The notes under the pieces were generated by a model, which ran no database searches, was not told where the DNA came from, and saw only the letters and a program-made list of their open reading frames with translations. The position numbers and the translations under genes are program-made. Positions 1-7,020 of a stretch of DNA of 11,383 nt are shown one piece after another. Positions within the stretch are counted from its first letter, which is position 1; each line of letters opens with the position of its first letter. The stretch is from Leptospira sp. (lineage in GTDB: Bacteria; Spirochaetota; Leptospiria; Leptospirales; Leptospiraceae). The stretch lies in NCBI GenBank assembly GCA_021413405.1, contig JAIOQL010000698.1:1-11383 (forward strand). Reading direction: 5' to 3'.

Positions 1-942
1 AAAAGGATAGAACGAATTTTTTCCGGAGAACCGGGCAAGACTGAAGATCCGGGAAATTCGGATCCGGTTCCGGAAAAGATTGGCATTCTAAAAAACGGGG
101 ACCCGGCTGCATCAGGTTTTCGGTCTTCTCTTGGTATGGAAGATTACAAGAACGCTTTTGACAGGATCAAGGAATCTATCAACAACGGAATAGTATATCA
201 GACCTGTCTAACGGTTTCTTTCTGGAAAGATTACTCAGATGATGCGTTAAGCGACTATCTGAACCTGCGGAAAATAAATCCTGTACCTTTCGGTGCTTTC
301 CTGGAGACTCCTTTATTCAGAATACTTTCGTTTTCTCCCGAAAGGTTTTTTTCTCTCAGAAATGACCGCATTGAAGCTAGGCCAATGAAGGGAACGCGTA
401 TACGAATAGACAATCAGCAGGAAGAAATTGAATTGATAGAATCATTGACTCACAGTGAAAAAGACAACGCAGAGAACAGTATGATCGTCGATCTTATCCG
501 GAATGATATCGGAAGGGTTTCTGAATTGGGAACTGTTAAGGTAGAAAAAATCCACCAAATTGAATCATATAAAACCGTATTTCAGCTGACCAGTATATTG
601 AGCGGAAAACTCCGGAAGAATCTGGACATCTCCCATTTACTTTCAGCCATTTTTCCGGGAGGTTCTATGACCGGGGTTCCCAAAATCTCAGCTTTGAATC
701 TGATCAATGAACTGGAGAAAAGTCCCAGAGGAATTTATTCTGGTTGTTTTGGTTACATGGACATTAGGGGTGGTGCGGATTTCAGCATAGTTATCAGGAC
801 GGCAATTTCGTATGATAATAAAATTAAATTGCAAAGCGGAGGAGGAATTGTATTTGATTCAATCCTTGAAGAAGAGTGGAATGAACTGATTGGAAAGTCC
901 GCATTTTTGCTGAATTATTTCGGGAATAAAAAAGAATTTTAA
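1..942 (+). CDS. pabB: Aminodeoxychorismate synthase component I, 5' end missing
   Basis: Chorismate-utilising enzyme that makes 4-amino-4-deoxychorismate for folate synthesis, normally with a PabA glutamine amidotransferase; cytoplasmic. The frame is open from base 1, so the N-terminus lies outside the window, and the ATG at 136 is internal. Counting from that ATG, the core motifs appear in order: YQTCLT (21-26), SPERF (67-71), PMKGT (83-87), SEKDNAEN (107-114), MIVDLIRND (116-124), FPGGSMTGVPK (173-183), RGIYSG (198-203) and FSIVIRT (216-222). The Lys of PMKGT (codon 388-390) and the Glu of SPERF are 16 residues apart, as are Lys274 and Glu258 of E. coli PabB; TrpE has Ala at that Lys position. 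This favours PabB over anthranilate synthase. No PabC domain follows the stop. It is probably the first visible gene of the + strand unit, 12 bases before the next gene. Family certain; PabB rather than TrpE fairly sure. Confidence 0.9.
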   Translation, partial: KRIERIFSGEPGKTEDPGNSDPVPEKIGILKNGDPAASGFRSSLGMEDYKNAFDRIKESINNGIVYQTCLTVSFWKDYSDDALSDYLNLRKINPVPFGAFLETPLFRILSFSPERFFSLRNDRIEARPMKGTRIRIDNQQEEIELIESLTHSEKDNAENSMIVDLIRNDIGRVSELGTVKVEKIHQIESYKTVFQLTSILSGKLRKNLDISHLLSAIFPGGSMTGVPKISALNLINELEKSPRGIYSGCFGYMDIRGGADFSIVIRTAISYDNKIKLQSGGGIVFDSILEEEWNELIGKSAFLLNYFGNKKEF

Positions 943-954
943 GTAAGTGTTCTT

Positions 955-1434
955 TTGACCGGAATTCTGCGATATTCTGCACGTCGCTTTATGAATTTCA
1001 CCTTGACATACGAAATAATAAAACAGATTTCTAAAATTATGGATTCTGCTTTTGTCGCTATGATCATAGGATTTTGCACGATCGGCGTCGGTATGATTGG
1101 AACAATCATAATGATTTATTCGGGGAATCAAAGTACAAATAAACGTATTGATGATATTAAATCTGAACTTCAGGAAATGCGCAGCCAATCGCAAAAATCC
1201 GAAATTGGGATCAGGTCTGATATGAAAGCAATGGAGGCAGGGATCAGAACTGACATGAAAACAATGGAGACTGCGCTCAGGTCTGACATGAATTCTATGG
1301 GAGAATCCTTGCGCGAAGAAATGAAGGAAATAAAAATAGATATACGTCATCTTCGGGATCGGGTTGACTACATCTCAGATTCAATGAACATATCCGGCGC
1401 ATCTCTTAAAAGAAAAAAAAAGAGCGCAGCCTGA
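955..1434 (+). CDS. One-helix membrane protein with 11-residue coiled-coil repeats
   Basis: Unrecognised family. With a TTG start at 955 the protein has 159 residues. A single hydrophobic segment (about residues 31-55, rich in I, G, M and F) is followed by a long charged helix. From residue 85 on, an 11-residue unit repeats: GIRSDMKAMEA, GIRTDMKTMET, ALRSDMNSMGE, SLREEMKEIKI and a degenerate fifth, a hendecad coiled coil. The tail is basic (LKRKKKSAA). The start is unsure: neither TTG 955 nor the ATGs at 991 and 1039 have a clear ribosome binding site. ATG 1039 would put the helix directly at the N-terminus. The stop TGA abuts the TTG of crcB, and both genes use the same frame, so the two are probably co-translated. 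Likely an oligomeric membrane-anchored helical rod; whether it works with the fluoride channel is unknown. The open frame on the opposite strand here is judged a shadow. Confidence 0.7.
   Translation: MTGILRYSARRFMNFTLTYEIIKQISKIMDSAFVAMIIGFCTIGVGMIGTIIMIYSGNQSTNKRIDDIKSELQEMRSQSQKSEIGIRSDMKAMEAGIRTDMKTMETALRSDMNSMGESLREEMKEIKIDIRHLRDRVDYISDSMNISGASLKRKKKSAA
1207..1371 (+). repeat. Five tandem 33-base coding repeats (hendecads)
   Basis: Units start at 1207, 1240, 1273, 1306 and 1339. The first three are clearly similar in DNA, sharing a core like atcaggtctgacatgaa. The fourth and fifth are related mainly in protein pattern. Each unit encodes 11 residues with hydrophobic positions at I/L, M and M/I, fitting a right-handed coiled coil rather than a classical heptad one. 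Confidence 0.75.
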
Positions 1435-1809
1435 TTGTTAACTGTGATTTTAGTTGGAGCAGGCGGAGCACTTGGCTCAGTTACCAGGTACCTGACTTCG
1501 CGGTATTTTTCTATTGCTGTTGGTAGTTCATTTCCATATGGAACTCTCATTGTTAATATTACAGGTTCATTCCTTATGCTTTTTTTTATGAATGTTTTTT
1601 TGCGAAAAATCAATATTGAATACACACGATTTTTCTTTGCTATCGGCTTTCTTGGCGGTCTGACTACTTTTTCTTCCTTTACATATGAAACGATTTCATT
1701 GTTGAATCAAAATGAATATGGGAAAGCTCTTCTGAATGTTGCACTCAATAATCTTGCCGGGCTTATTTTTGGTTTTGCAGGGTTTTATTGCGGTGAGAAA
1801 ATTTCCTGA
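1435..1809 (+). CDS. crcB: Fluoride-specific ion channel CrcB/FluC
   Basis: Small inner-membrane channel that exports fluoride as an antiparallel dimer. The 124-residue length is normal for the family, and four hydrophobic segments are visible. Family motifs are present: GGALGSVTRY (10-19), PYGTLIVNITGSF (34-46, with the conserved Asn41) and GFLGGLTTFSSFTYE (71-85). The last contains the TTFS stretch linked to the central sodium site and the phenylalanine box. The start is TTG at 1435, immediately after the TGA of the previous gene; a weak purine stretch (aagag, 1420-1424) lies about 10 bases upstream. GTG 1444 is possible but too far from it. The gene sits between a coiled-coil membrane protein and asnS, so it looks housekeeping rather than part of a fluoride-induced unit. 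I see no fluoride riboswitch before it. Confidence 0.93.
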   Translation: MLTVILVGAGGALGSVTRYLTSRYFSIAVGSSFPYGTLIVNITGSFLMLFFMNVFLRKINIEYTRFFFAIGFLGGLTTFSSFTYETISLLNQNEYGKALLNVALNNLAGLIFGFAGFYCGEKIS

Positions 1810-1821
1810 CCAGGTGCGGGC

Positions 1822-3126
1822 ATGAATTATAAAAAAATTAACTTATACGAATTAACGGAAAACGAAGGAAACGAAATTTTTCTTACCGGCTGGGTTCATG
1901 GTATTCGCGGAAGCAATAAAGTCCAGTTTCTTCAGATCAGAAATTCGGGTAGGATTATCCAGGCAGTTGCTGACAGGCAAACAATCGGCGAAGAGGAGTT
2001 TGAAAAGGTTAAATCTTTAAAACAGGAAACCTCGATTGTCATAGAAGGAAAGCTTGTTAAATCAGAAAAATCTGAAATCGGATTTGAAATTCAGGTGAAT
2101 TCGTTTTCTGTAGTTGGATCTTCCGATGGATATCCGATCACTCCGAAAGAACATGGTCCTGATTTTTTGCATGATCACCGTCATCTTTGGCTCAGGTCAA
2201 AACGTCAGCTTTCGATTCTGGCAATCCGCAATGAATTATCTTTTGCAATCAGAAAGTTTTTCTATGAAAATCATTATGTTCTGATTGATACACCTATCCT
2301 GACCGGATCGATTGGTGAAAGCGCAGGTTCACTTTTTTCGACTGAATATTTTGATCTCGGAAATGCTTACCTTGCACAAACGGGGCAGCTTTATCTCGAA
2401 ACTGCCATCTTCGCACACAACAATGTTTATTGTTTTGGTCCGACATTCCGTGCAGAAAAAAGCAAAACAAGACGTCACCTCACCGAATTCTGGATGCTGG
2501 AGGCAGAATCTGCGAATATAGGGAACGAAGAAAATATTGATTTTCAGGACAAATTCATAAGAACCATTTTAGCCGAAGTAATTTCAAAGTCCGTGTCGCA
2601 TCTGAAAGTTCTGGAACGGGATCCGGAAAAACTATCAGGTTACATCCAGAAGCCTTTTAAGAGAATCAATTATTCAGAAGCGATCAGCATTCTTCAGGAT
2701 AAAAAAGAAACGATAGAATGGGGTGAAGATATAAACGCAGAGAGAGAAAATATACTGACTTCTCATTTTGAATCGGCAGTCTTTATACGAAATTATCCGA
2801 AATCGATCAAAGCATTCTATATGAAAGAAAATCCGGAAGATAAACGCACTGTTTTATGTGCGGATCTGATCGCACCAGAAGGTGTTGGAGAGATTATCGG
2901 TGGATCAGAACGGGAAGAAAATTATGAAAGTATTGTTCAACGGCTGAACGAGGCAGGATTGCCTGTGGATTCATACAGCTGGTATCTCGATCTCCGGAAA
3001 TATGGTTCTGTCCCGCATTCCGGATTCGGGTTAGGGCTTGAAAGGCTGGTTGCCTGGGTTTGCGGTCTTCCCCATGTGAGGGAATGCATCCCATTTCCGA
3101 GGTTAATGGGAAGGCTTTTCCCCTAA
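1822..3126 (+). CDS. asnS: Asparaginyl-tRNA synthetase
   Basis: Class IIb aminoacyl-tRNA synthetase that charges tRNA-Asn with asparagine in the cytoplasm. The 434-residue length fits the bacterial enzyme. An N-terminal OB-fold anticodon-binding domain spans about residues 1-105, starting with the LTGWVHGIRG region. A linker with HDHRHLWLRS follows. The class II catalytic domain has motif 2 FRAEKSKTRRHLTEFWMLE (209-227) and motif 3 GFGLGLERL (401-409) with its ATP-binding Arg408. AEKSKTRRHLTEFWM is typical of AsnRS and separates it from AspRS. The C-terminus IPFPRLMGRLFP is the normal end of this subgroup. ATG 1822 has a good ribosome binding site (aggtg, 1812-1816) in the 12-base gap after crcB. 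Having AsnRS suggests that tRNA-Asn can be charged directly rather than only by transamidation. Confidence 0.96.
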   Translation: MNYKKINLYELTENEGNEIFLTGWVHGIRGSNKVQFLQIRNSGRIIQAVADRQTIGEEEFEKVKSLKQETSIVIEGKLVKSEKSEIGFEIQVNSFSVVGSSDGYPITPKEHGPDFLHDHRHLWLRSKRQLSILAIRNELSFAIRKFFYENHYVLIDTPILTGSIGESAGSLFSTEYFDLGNAYLAQTGQLYLETAIFAHNNVYCFGPTFRAEKSKTRRHLTEFWMLEAESANIGNEENIDFQDKFIRTILAEVISKSVSHLKVLERDPEKLSGYIQKPFKRINYSEAISILQDKKETIEWGEDINAERENILTSHFESAVFIRNYPKSIKAFYMKENPEDKRTVLCADLIAPEGVGEIIGGSEREENYESIVQRLNEAGLPVDSYSWYLDLRKYGSVPHSGFGLGLERLVAWVCGLPHVRECIPFPRLMGRLFP

Positions 3127-3147
3127 AAAATCTTTTCCTTAAATTTG

Positions 3148-3172
3148 TTTCCTCCGATAGGAAAATCAGGAG
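3148..3172 (+). promoter_or_regulatory. Ribosome binding site with nearby alternative hairpins
   Basis: The site aggag (3168-3172) lies 6 bases before the ATG of the TPR-like gene. Just upstream, tttcct (3148-3153) can pair with aggaaa (3159-3164) around a 5-base loop. An overlapping stretch, ctcc (3152-3155), could instead pair with the ggag of the ribosome binding site. The two pairings exclude each other. The ribosome binding site is clear; the switch idea is speculative. Confidence 0.4.
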
Positions 3173-3178
3173 ACAAAA

Positions 3179-3964
3179 ATGCCTCAGGCAGTCGCAGATA
3201 AGCAAAACATCGAGAAAGAAGCTTGGGAACTCTTCGAAGTCGGTTCCTATGAAGATTTAATCCATTTATCCAGCCAAACTCCTGGCAATGCACTACTTGC
3301 GGATATGGCGATATTATCGCTTTATCAGATATCACCCATGTTACGAACAATTCCCGGAGCAAGGGACGGATCTTCCGTTTTTTCTCCACTGCTGCTTGGG
3401 TATGAATATTTCTATAAAAATCAGAATGTCAGGGCCTGCGAAAAAATTTCAGAATATTTTAAATCCAAAAATCCGCCGGTCTGCTTTGTAATTGCAGACT
3501 TCGCAGTTAAACGTACATTCGAAACCGGAAAATTTTCCGACAGCCTATTTATCATTCAGTATTATGCGAAACAGGAAAAGTCGAATCCGTTCGTAACAGA
3601 AGAAATTGAATGTTTGTTTGAACTGAAAAAATACCAGGAAGTCATCGATATTTTCCGGAAAAATTTGAAGATCCTTTCGGAAAACTATGAAATTCACCGG
3701 AAATGCGGAATCGCGCTGACTCTCCTCGGAAAATATAAAGAATCTGAAGCATTACTGAATAATATTCCAGGAAGACTCGAACTTCCAAAGTTTGAAGAAA
3801 AACAAAAAGAATTTAGGGATTCGATCCGGGAAATCCCGGAGTTTGAAAAACGGAAAAATCTATCAAAGACTGAACTGAATGATCTTGGTTTTGCCTATCT
3901 TTTCAATTCCGAATTCAAAAAGGCCGAACGAACATTCGTTAAGGCTGTTTCTTTAGCAAAATAA
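3179..3964 (+). CDS. TPR-like helical repeat protein
   Basis: A 261-residue protein with no signal peptide or membrane segment, so probably cytoplasmic. It is rich in paired amphipathic helices. Three stretches look like tetratricopeptide repeats: about 137-165 (ECLFELKKYQEVIDIF), 170-198 (CGIALTLLGKYKESEALL) and 231-260 (LNDLGFAYLFNSEFKKAERTF). They carry the usual small and aromatic residues at the G/Y and A positions. TPR units generally bind protein partners; no catalytic motif is visible. ATG 3179 is supported by aggag 6 bases upstream. It follows asnS by 52 bases on the same strand and could be the last gene of that unit. Its final 26 bases overlap the end of the opposing gene at 3939. 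The exact role is unknown. Confidence 0.85.
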   Translation: MPQAVADKQNIEKEAWELFEVGSYEDLIHLSSQTPGNALLADMAILSLYQISPMLRTIPGARDGSSVFSPLLLGYEYFYKNQNVRACEKISEYFKSKNPPVCFVIADFAVKRTFETGKFSDSLFIIQYYAKQEKSNPFVTEEIECLFELKKYQEVIDIFRKNLKILSENYEIHRKCGIALTLLGKYKESEALLNNIPGRLELPKFEEKQKEFRDSIREIPEFEKRKNLSKTELNDLGFAYLFNSEFKKAERTFVKAVSLAK

Positions 3965-4802
3965 TCACCCTGCATTTTCTTAAATTCTGAACAGAATTTT
4001 TTGAGGCCATAATCCTCATGGCATCTTCTGTTGGAATTGAAAAATCAGTTTTATCTTTCCCTGTTGCACTCAGTGCGACAACATAGTAGGGATTTATTCC
4101 CGCACGCGAATTCCGTTTTGCAAGAATTGGATCGGTCTGAAATGAAACCATTCCGGTATCTATTGCATAATTTCTGCTTACAAGTTCAGGTGAATAGATT
4201 TCAATGCCCCGGTCGGTAGTTATCCGTGGGAAAAGTGATGCCACTGCATTCAGGTGTCTCGCATCTACTATCAATCCGGAGTAACTTGAAGGTGAAGGAA
4301 TTTCCGGAAATTCAGGAAATGGCTCTGAACCAAAATTGATTTCCAGGAAATTCAGTAGGCCATTTTTTCCTGTAAAAGGAATACCGGCCTCTGCCTGGAT
4401 CTTATTGTCGATTATCCGGAAACTGAAATCTTTCTCCGAAATTTCAAAAATCCTGTTATACTTTTCCCGGAATTTTTCATCCTGACTGATCCTGTCAAGC
4501 ATCGATGTGTAACTGTCAATTTTCATGTTTTCAATTGCAGTAAAAAGATTTATTGATAACCTTTCTTTGGCTTTCAGAAGACTTTTGTTTCTGGCAGCGG
4601 TTAGGTTGAGAGCAGTTGAATCCTTTCCAAAACGCGGGTCTTTCTGTTCGAAAACTACTGCGGGAATAACTTCTGTCACTGTAGAAGTGATTTTCATTGT
4701 AGACCAGTTTATGCGGGTGTCAAAAAAATCTTTGGTAACAAACTGTTCGAGTGAAAACACGGGTATTGAAATAAATAATAGTATATAAAGTATTTTTCTC
4801 AT
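3939..4802 (-). CDS. Secreted protein with LPP20/FlgT-like C-terminal region
   Basis: A 287-residue exported protein. The N-terminus MRKILYILLFISIPVFS looks like a signal peptide with likely cleavage after Ser17. There is no cysteine there, so it is not a lipoprotein. The middle part (about 65-130) is charged and helical (ARNKSLLKAKERLSINLF). From about 175 it contains the pattern GLIVDARHLNAVASLFPRI, then a D-x-G-x-V-type strand, RAGINPYYVVALSATG, and finally TEDAMRIM...CRVIILL. I recall this layout from LPP20/FlgT-like periplasmic or outer-membrane-associated proteins; some act in flagellar or envelope assembly, but no function can be fixed here. The start codon ATG 4800-4802 has only a weak ribosome binding site. 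The gene lies 74 bases downstream of dinG and may be read from it or have its own promoter. It ends with a 26-base tail-to-tail overlap with the TPR-like gene. Confidence 0.8.
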   Translation of the reverse strand: MRKILYILLFISIPVFSLEQFVTKDFFDTRINWSTMKITSTVTEVIPAVVFEQKDPRFGKDSTALNLTAARNKSLLKAKERLSINLFTAIENMKIDSYTSMLDRISQDEKFREKYNRIFEISEKDFSFRIIDNKIQAEAGIPFTGKNGLLNFLEINFGSEPFPEFPEIPSPSSYSGLIVDARHLNAVASLFPRITTDRGIEIYSPELVSRNYAIDTGMVSFQTDPILAKRNSRAGINPYYVVALSATGKDKTDFSIPTEDAMRIMASKNSVQNLRKCRVIILLKKQP

Positions 4803-4876
4803 ATTATTCAGCCCGTCCCAAAACTATATTTCACAATCAAAATTTCTGCTTTGTCTGCAACTTATGGGAAAGGTTC
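4803..4876. other. Short gap between dinG and the secreted-protein gene
   Basis: 74 AT-rich bases. On the - strand, tatagt could serve as a -10 box, but no matching -35 element is at the right distance. I see no terminator hairpin after dinG, so readthrough into the secreted-protein gene is plausible. Confidence 0.3.
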
Positions 4877-6886
4877 TTATATATATTTCGGCAGTTTTTC
4901 ATATTCCTGCCGCAATTCTTTGAATGAAAAAACTCTTTTTGCAGCAGGAAGCGATTCGAGGATTGTCCTGCCATAACTCTTTGTCTGGATCCTTGGATCC
5001 AGGATGGAAACAATCCCGGTGTCAGTTTGGGATCTGATGAGTCTTCCGAAACCCTGTTTTAAAGTCAGGATACAGTGGGGAAGTTGAACATCAGCAAAAG
5101 GATTTCCATTTGCACGTTTCATTTCTTCAATTTTTGCTTCGAGTACAGGTTCTCCCGGAGGCTGAAAGGGAAGTTTAGCGATGATAACCGATTTCAGCCG
5201 ATCTCCTTTGACATCTATTCCCTGCCAGAATGTGGAAACTCCAAACAAAACGCTGTTTGGGGTGTTCAGGAATTCAATTTTGGCATTTTCAGGACCAAGG
5301 ATCGATTGAGAAAAAAGTGGATATTTACTATCTTCGTTTATCGCTTCGTACACAGTATTGAGTGATTTGAAAGATGTAAATAGAACGAATGTATTGCCTG
5401 ATGTGAGATCGAGCAGGTGAGGGATTAGCTGGATCAGGTCAGCATGGAATTCATCTCCCTGCGATGCAGGATCCCTCATACTTCTCGGAAGATAAAGTAA
5501 CGAATTTTTTTCGTAATGAAAAGGTGAGTTCAGTATAACCTCATCAGCCGGGATGTCACCAATGTTCTTGCGGAAAAATTTAAAATCTTTCTTTCCGGAG
5601 GATAGAGTAGCAGACGTGAAGGTGATATTTTCAAGTCTTGGGAGAAATGAATCCGTAACAATTTTATCAGGATTGAGAGGCTGGATATGAATAGTCTGAA
5701 ATCTCTCTTCTTTTCTCTGGTCTGGTGAATCAAGCCAGACTACAAGTTCCGGGTCGTTGTTCTTCCGGAATGATTCAAGTATTTCTGCTGTGTCTTTCAG
5801 CCTGCCGGCGGACATTTCCAGTTCGAGAGACGTTTCCTTTTCGGAAGAATTCTCACTTTCCCGGTTATATTCCTTTGATGAGATTGAGAGTTTATCGGCA
5901 ATGTCATATAACGTATCTTCGAGCGCACCTTCATCGAGCGACAAATTTTTTGTGATTCTCTGCGATCCGGAAAATCCGATTGGAGACTGGGTGATCAGTT
6001 TATTGAAAAATCCGACCAGCTTGAGGTGGGCAGTTGAAGACAATTTCGAAATTTCCGATTGCAGAGCTTCGGAGCGGACTTTCTGGAACACACCTGTTTT
6101 TTTTTCCGGGGTATAAATGTAATTGAGAAGATTCAAAATCTCTTCATAGGATGTTTCTTTGCCAAACGCTTTTCCGAGAATATCGGGAAAATTATGAGCT
6201 TCATCGACAATGATATTCGTAAAATCCGGGAGGATTTTAAAATCCCCTGCGATGTGTCTTGCGAGCAAATGATGATTTACGATCAGTATATTTGACTTTT
6301 TCCATTTCTCTTTTTCGAGAAAATAATAGGAGACCGGAAAATTTGGACAATCCTTTCCAAGACAATTGTCTGATTCTCTAGTGATTCTATTCCAAAAGTC
6401 ACTTGAAGCAAAACCCCTGTATTCACTCTTTATTCCGGTTTCGGTTTCCTTTTCCCAGGCATAGAACTCTTTCAGATAGTCGGTCATTTCCGGACCAAAT
6501 GTTCCGTTCGTAATCACCTGTGAAAGTTTTCTCTTGCAGACATAGTTGTTGGCACCGAGGGCAATTTCTGCTTTCAGCTCGGTTCCAAGAACTTTTGCAA
6601 CAACCGGAATATCTTTTTTAAGAAGCTGGTTCTGAAGAGCTTTCGTTTCAGTAGAGATTACGACAGTTTTTTCGTTTTCGAGGGAATAAATTGCAGCCGG
6701 GATCAGGTAAGCCAGGCTTTTTCCAACCCCGGTTCCGGCTTCTATGATCAGATTTTCCGAATTCCAGAGAGCGCTATGGACCTTTTCTGCCATTTCGGTC
6801 TGTTCTTTCCGGAACTCAAAATCAGGCATCGAATCTTTAAGTCCCGAAGACGAAAAAATTCCCTTAATGGATAAATCTTTTTTCAC
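4877..6886 (-). CDS. dinG: DinG-family ATP-dependent DNA helicase
   Basis: Superfamily 2, XPD/DinG-like 5'-3' helicase expected to unwind forked DNA or R-loops in repair. The order is that of the family: Walker A AGTGVGKS (50-57), motif Ia STETKALQNQLL, a cysteine region (Cys117, Cys175, Cys180), LIVNHHLLA (201-209), Walker B DEAH (228-231), TFTSATL near 440, LPFQPPGEP, and the final QGFGRLIRSQTDTG (motif VI). The 669 residues fit bacterial DinG/YoaA without an exonuclease domain. The position of the fourth iron-sulfur cysteine is Ser186 (codon TCC), which is unusual. The start is GTG at 6886-6884, sharing its G with the TAG stop of the small upstream gene; an in-frame TAA lies two codons before, so no longer start exists. 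No Shine-Dalgarno is seen, which suggests translational coupling. Confidence 0.93.
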   Translation of the reverse strand: MKKDLSIKGIFSSSGLKDSMPDFEFRKEQTEMAEKVHSALWNSENLIIEAGTGVGKSLAYLIPAAIYSLENEKTVVISTETKALQNQLLKKDIPVVAKVLGTELKAEIALGANNYVCKRKLSQVITNGTFGPEMTDYLKEFYAWEKETETGIKSEYRGFASSDFWNRITRESDNCLGKDCPNFPVSYYFLEKEKWKKSNILIVNHHLLARHIAGDFKILPDFTNIIVDEAHNFPDILGKAFGKETSYEEILNLLNYIYTPEKKTGVFQKVRSEALQSEISKLSSTAHLKLVGFFNKLITQSPIGFSGSQRITKNLSLDEGALEDTLYDIADKLSISSKEYNRESENSSEKETSLELEMSAGRLKDTAEILESFRKNNDPELVVWLDSPDQRKEERFQTIHIQPLNPDKIVTDSFLPRLENITFTSATLSSGKKDFKFFRKNIGDIPADEVILNSPFHYEKNSLLYLPRSMRDPASQGDEFHADLIQLIPHLLDLTSGNTFVLFTSFKSLNTVYEAINEDSKYPLFSQSILGPENAKIEFLNTPNSVLFGVSTFWQGIDVKGDRLKSVIIAKLPFQPPGEPVLEAKIEEMKRANGNPFADVQLPHCILTLKQGFGRLIRSQTDTGIVSILDPRIQTKSYGRTILESLPAAKRVFSFKELRQEYEKLPKYI

Positions 6887-7020
6887 TATTTATTTTTATA
6901 CAATTTATATACGCAAAAAAAACTCAATGCAGAAACGAGCAATAATGACAATGACATGATGACAAAACCCTGGGTATTCAGTCCCTCTGAGGTTGCATTT
7001 GCAAAGGCTATTAAAATCAT
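6886..7020 (-). CDS. Small single-helix membrane protein, likely symporter accessory subunit
   Basis: A 44-codon frame too short for most gene finders. It begins MILIAFANATSEGLN, has a hydrophobic segment at about residues 18-38 (GFVIMSLSLLLVSALSFF), and ends with the basic tail KLYKNK. Under the positive-inside rule the C-terminus would be cytoplasmic. The start ATG overlaps the transporter's TGA as ATGA, and aagagg (7028-7033) lies 7 bases upstream. The stop TAG overlaps the GTG of dinG by one base. Small one-helix proteins directly downstream of neurotransmitter:sodium symporters are known, for example MetS of the MetPS methionine/alanine importer. By position, size and topology this looks like one, though I cannot confirm sequence similarity. 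What I see: ribosome binding site, overlaps, helix. What I infer: a transporter partner. Confidence 0.75.
   Translation of the reverse strand: MILIAFANATSEGLNTQGFVIMSLSLLLVSALSFFCVYKLYKNK

Noticed and set aside
1..942. Anthranilate synthase TrpE as identity of the first gene.
   Set aside because: The PMKGT lysine, at the PabB-specific nucleophile position, argues for PabB.
1003..1008. Perfect -35 box TTGACA upstream of ATG 1039.
   Set aside because: The nearest good -10 (taaaat, 1032-1037) is 23 bases away, too far for a standard promoter, and no other fits.
859..1350. Long open frame on the - strand opposite the coiled-coil gene, with a repeat (FHVSSDPCLHCFHIRPDP).
   Set aside because: Its repeat is the mirror of the 33-base repeat on the + strand; it overlaps the end of pabB and has cysteine- and histidine-rich composition typical of a shadow frame.
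1413..1421. Run of nine A near the end of the coiled-coil gene as a slippage site joining it to crcB.
   Set aside because: Both genes are in the same frame, so a one-base slip would move out of the crcB frame; it cannot make the fusion.
1373..1434. Fluoride riboswitch before crcB.
   Set aside because: crcB abuts the previous coding sequence and I see no conserved fluoride-aptamer pattern.
5757..6116. 119-codon + strand open frame inside dinG.
   Set aside because: Serine- and phenylalanine-rich shadow frame within a strongly conserved helicase; no ribosome binding site or family features.
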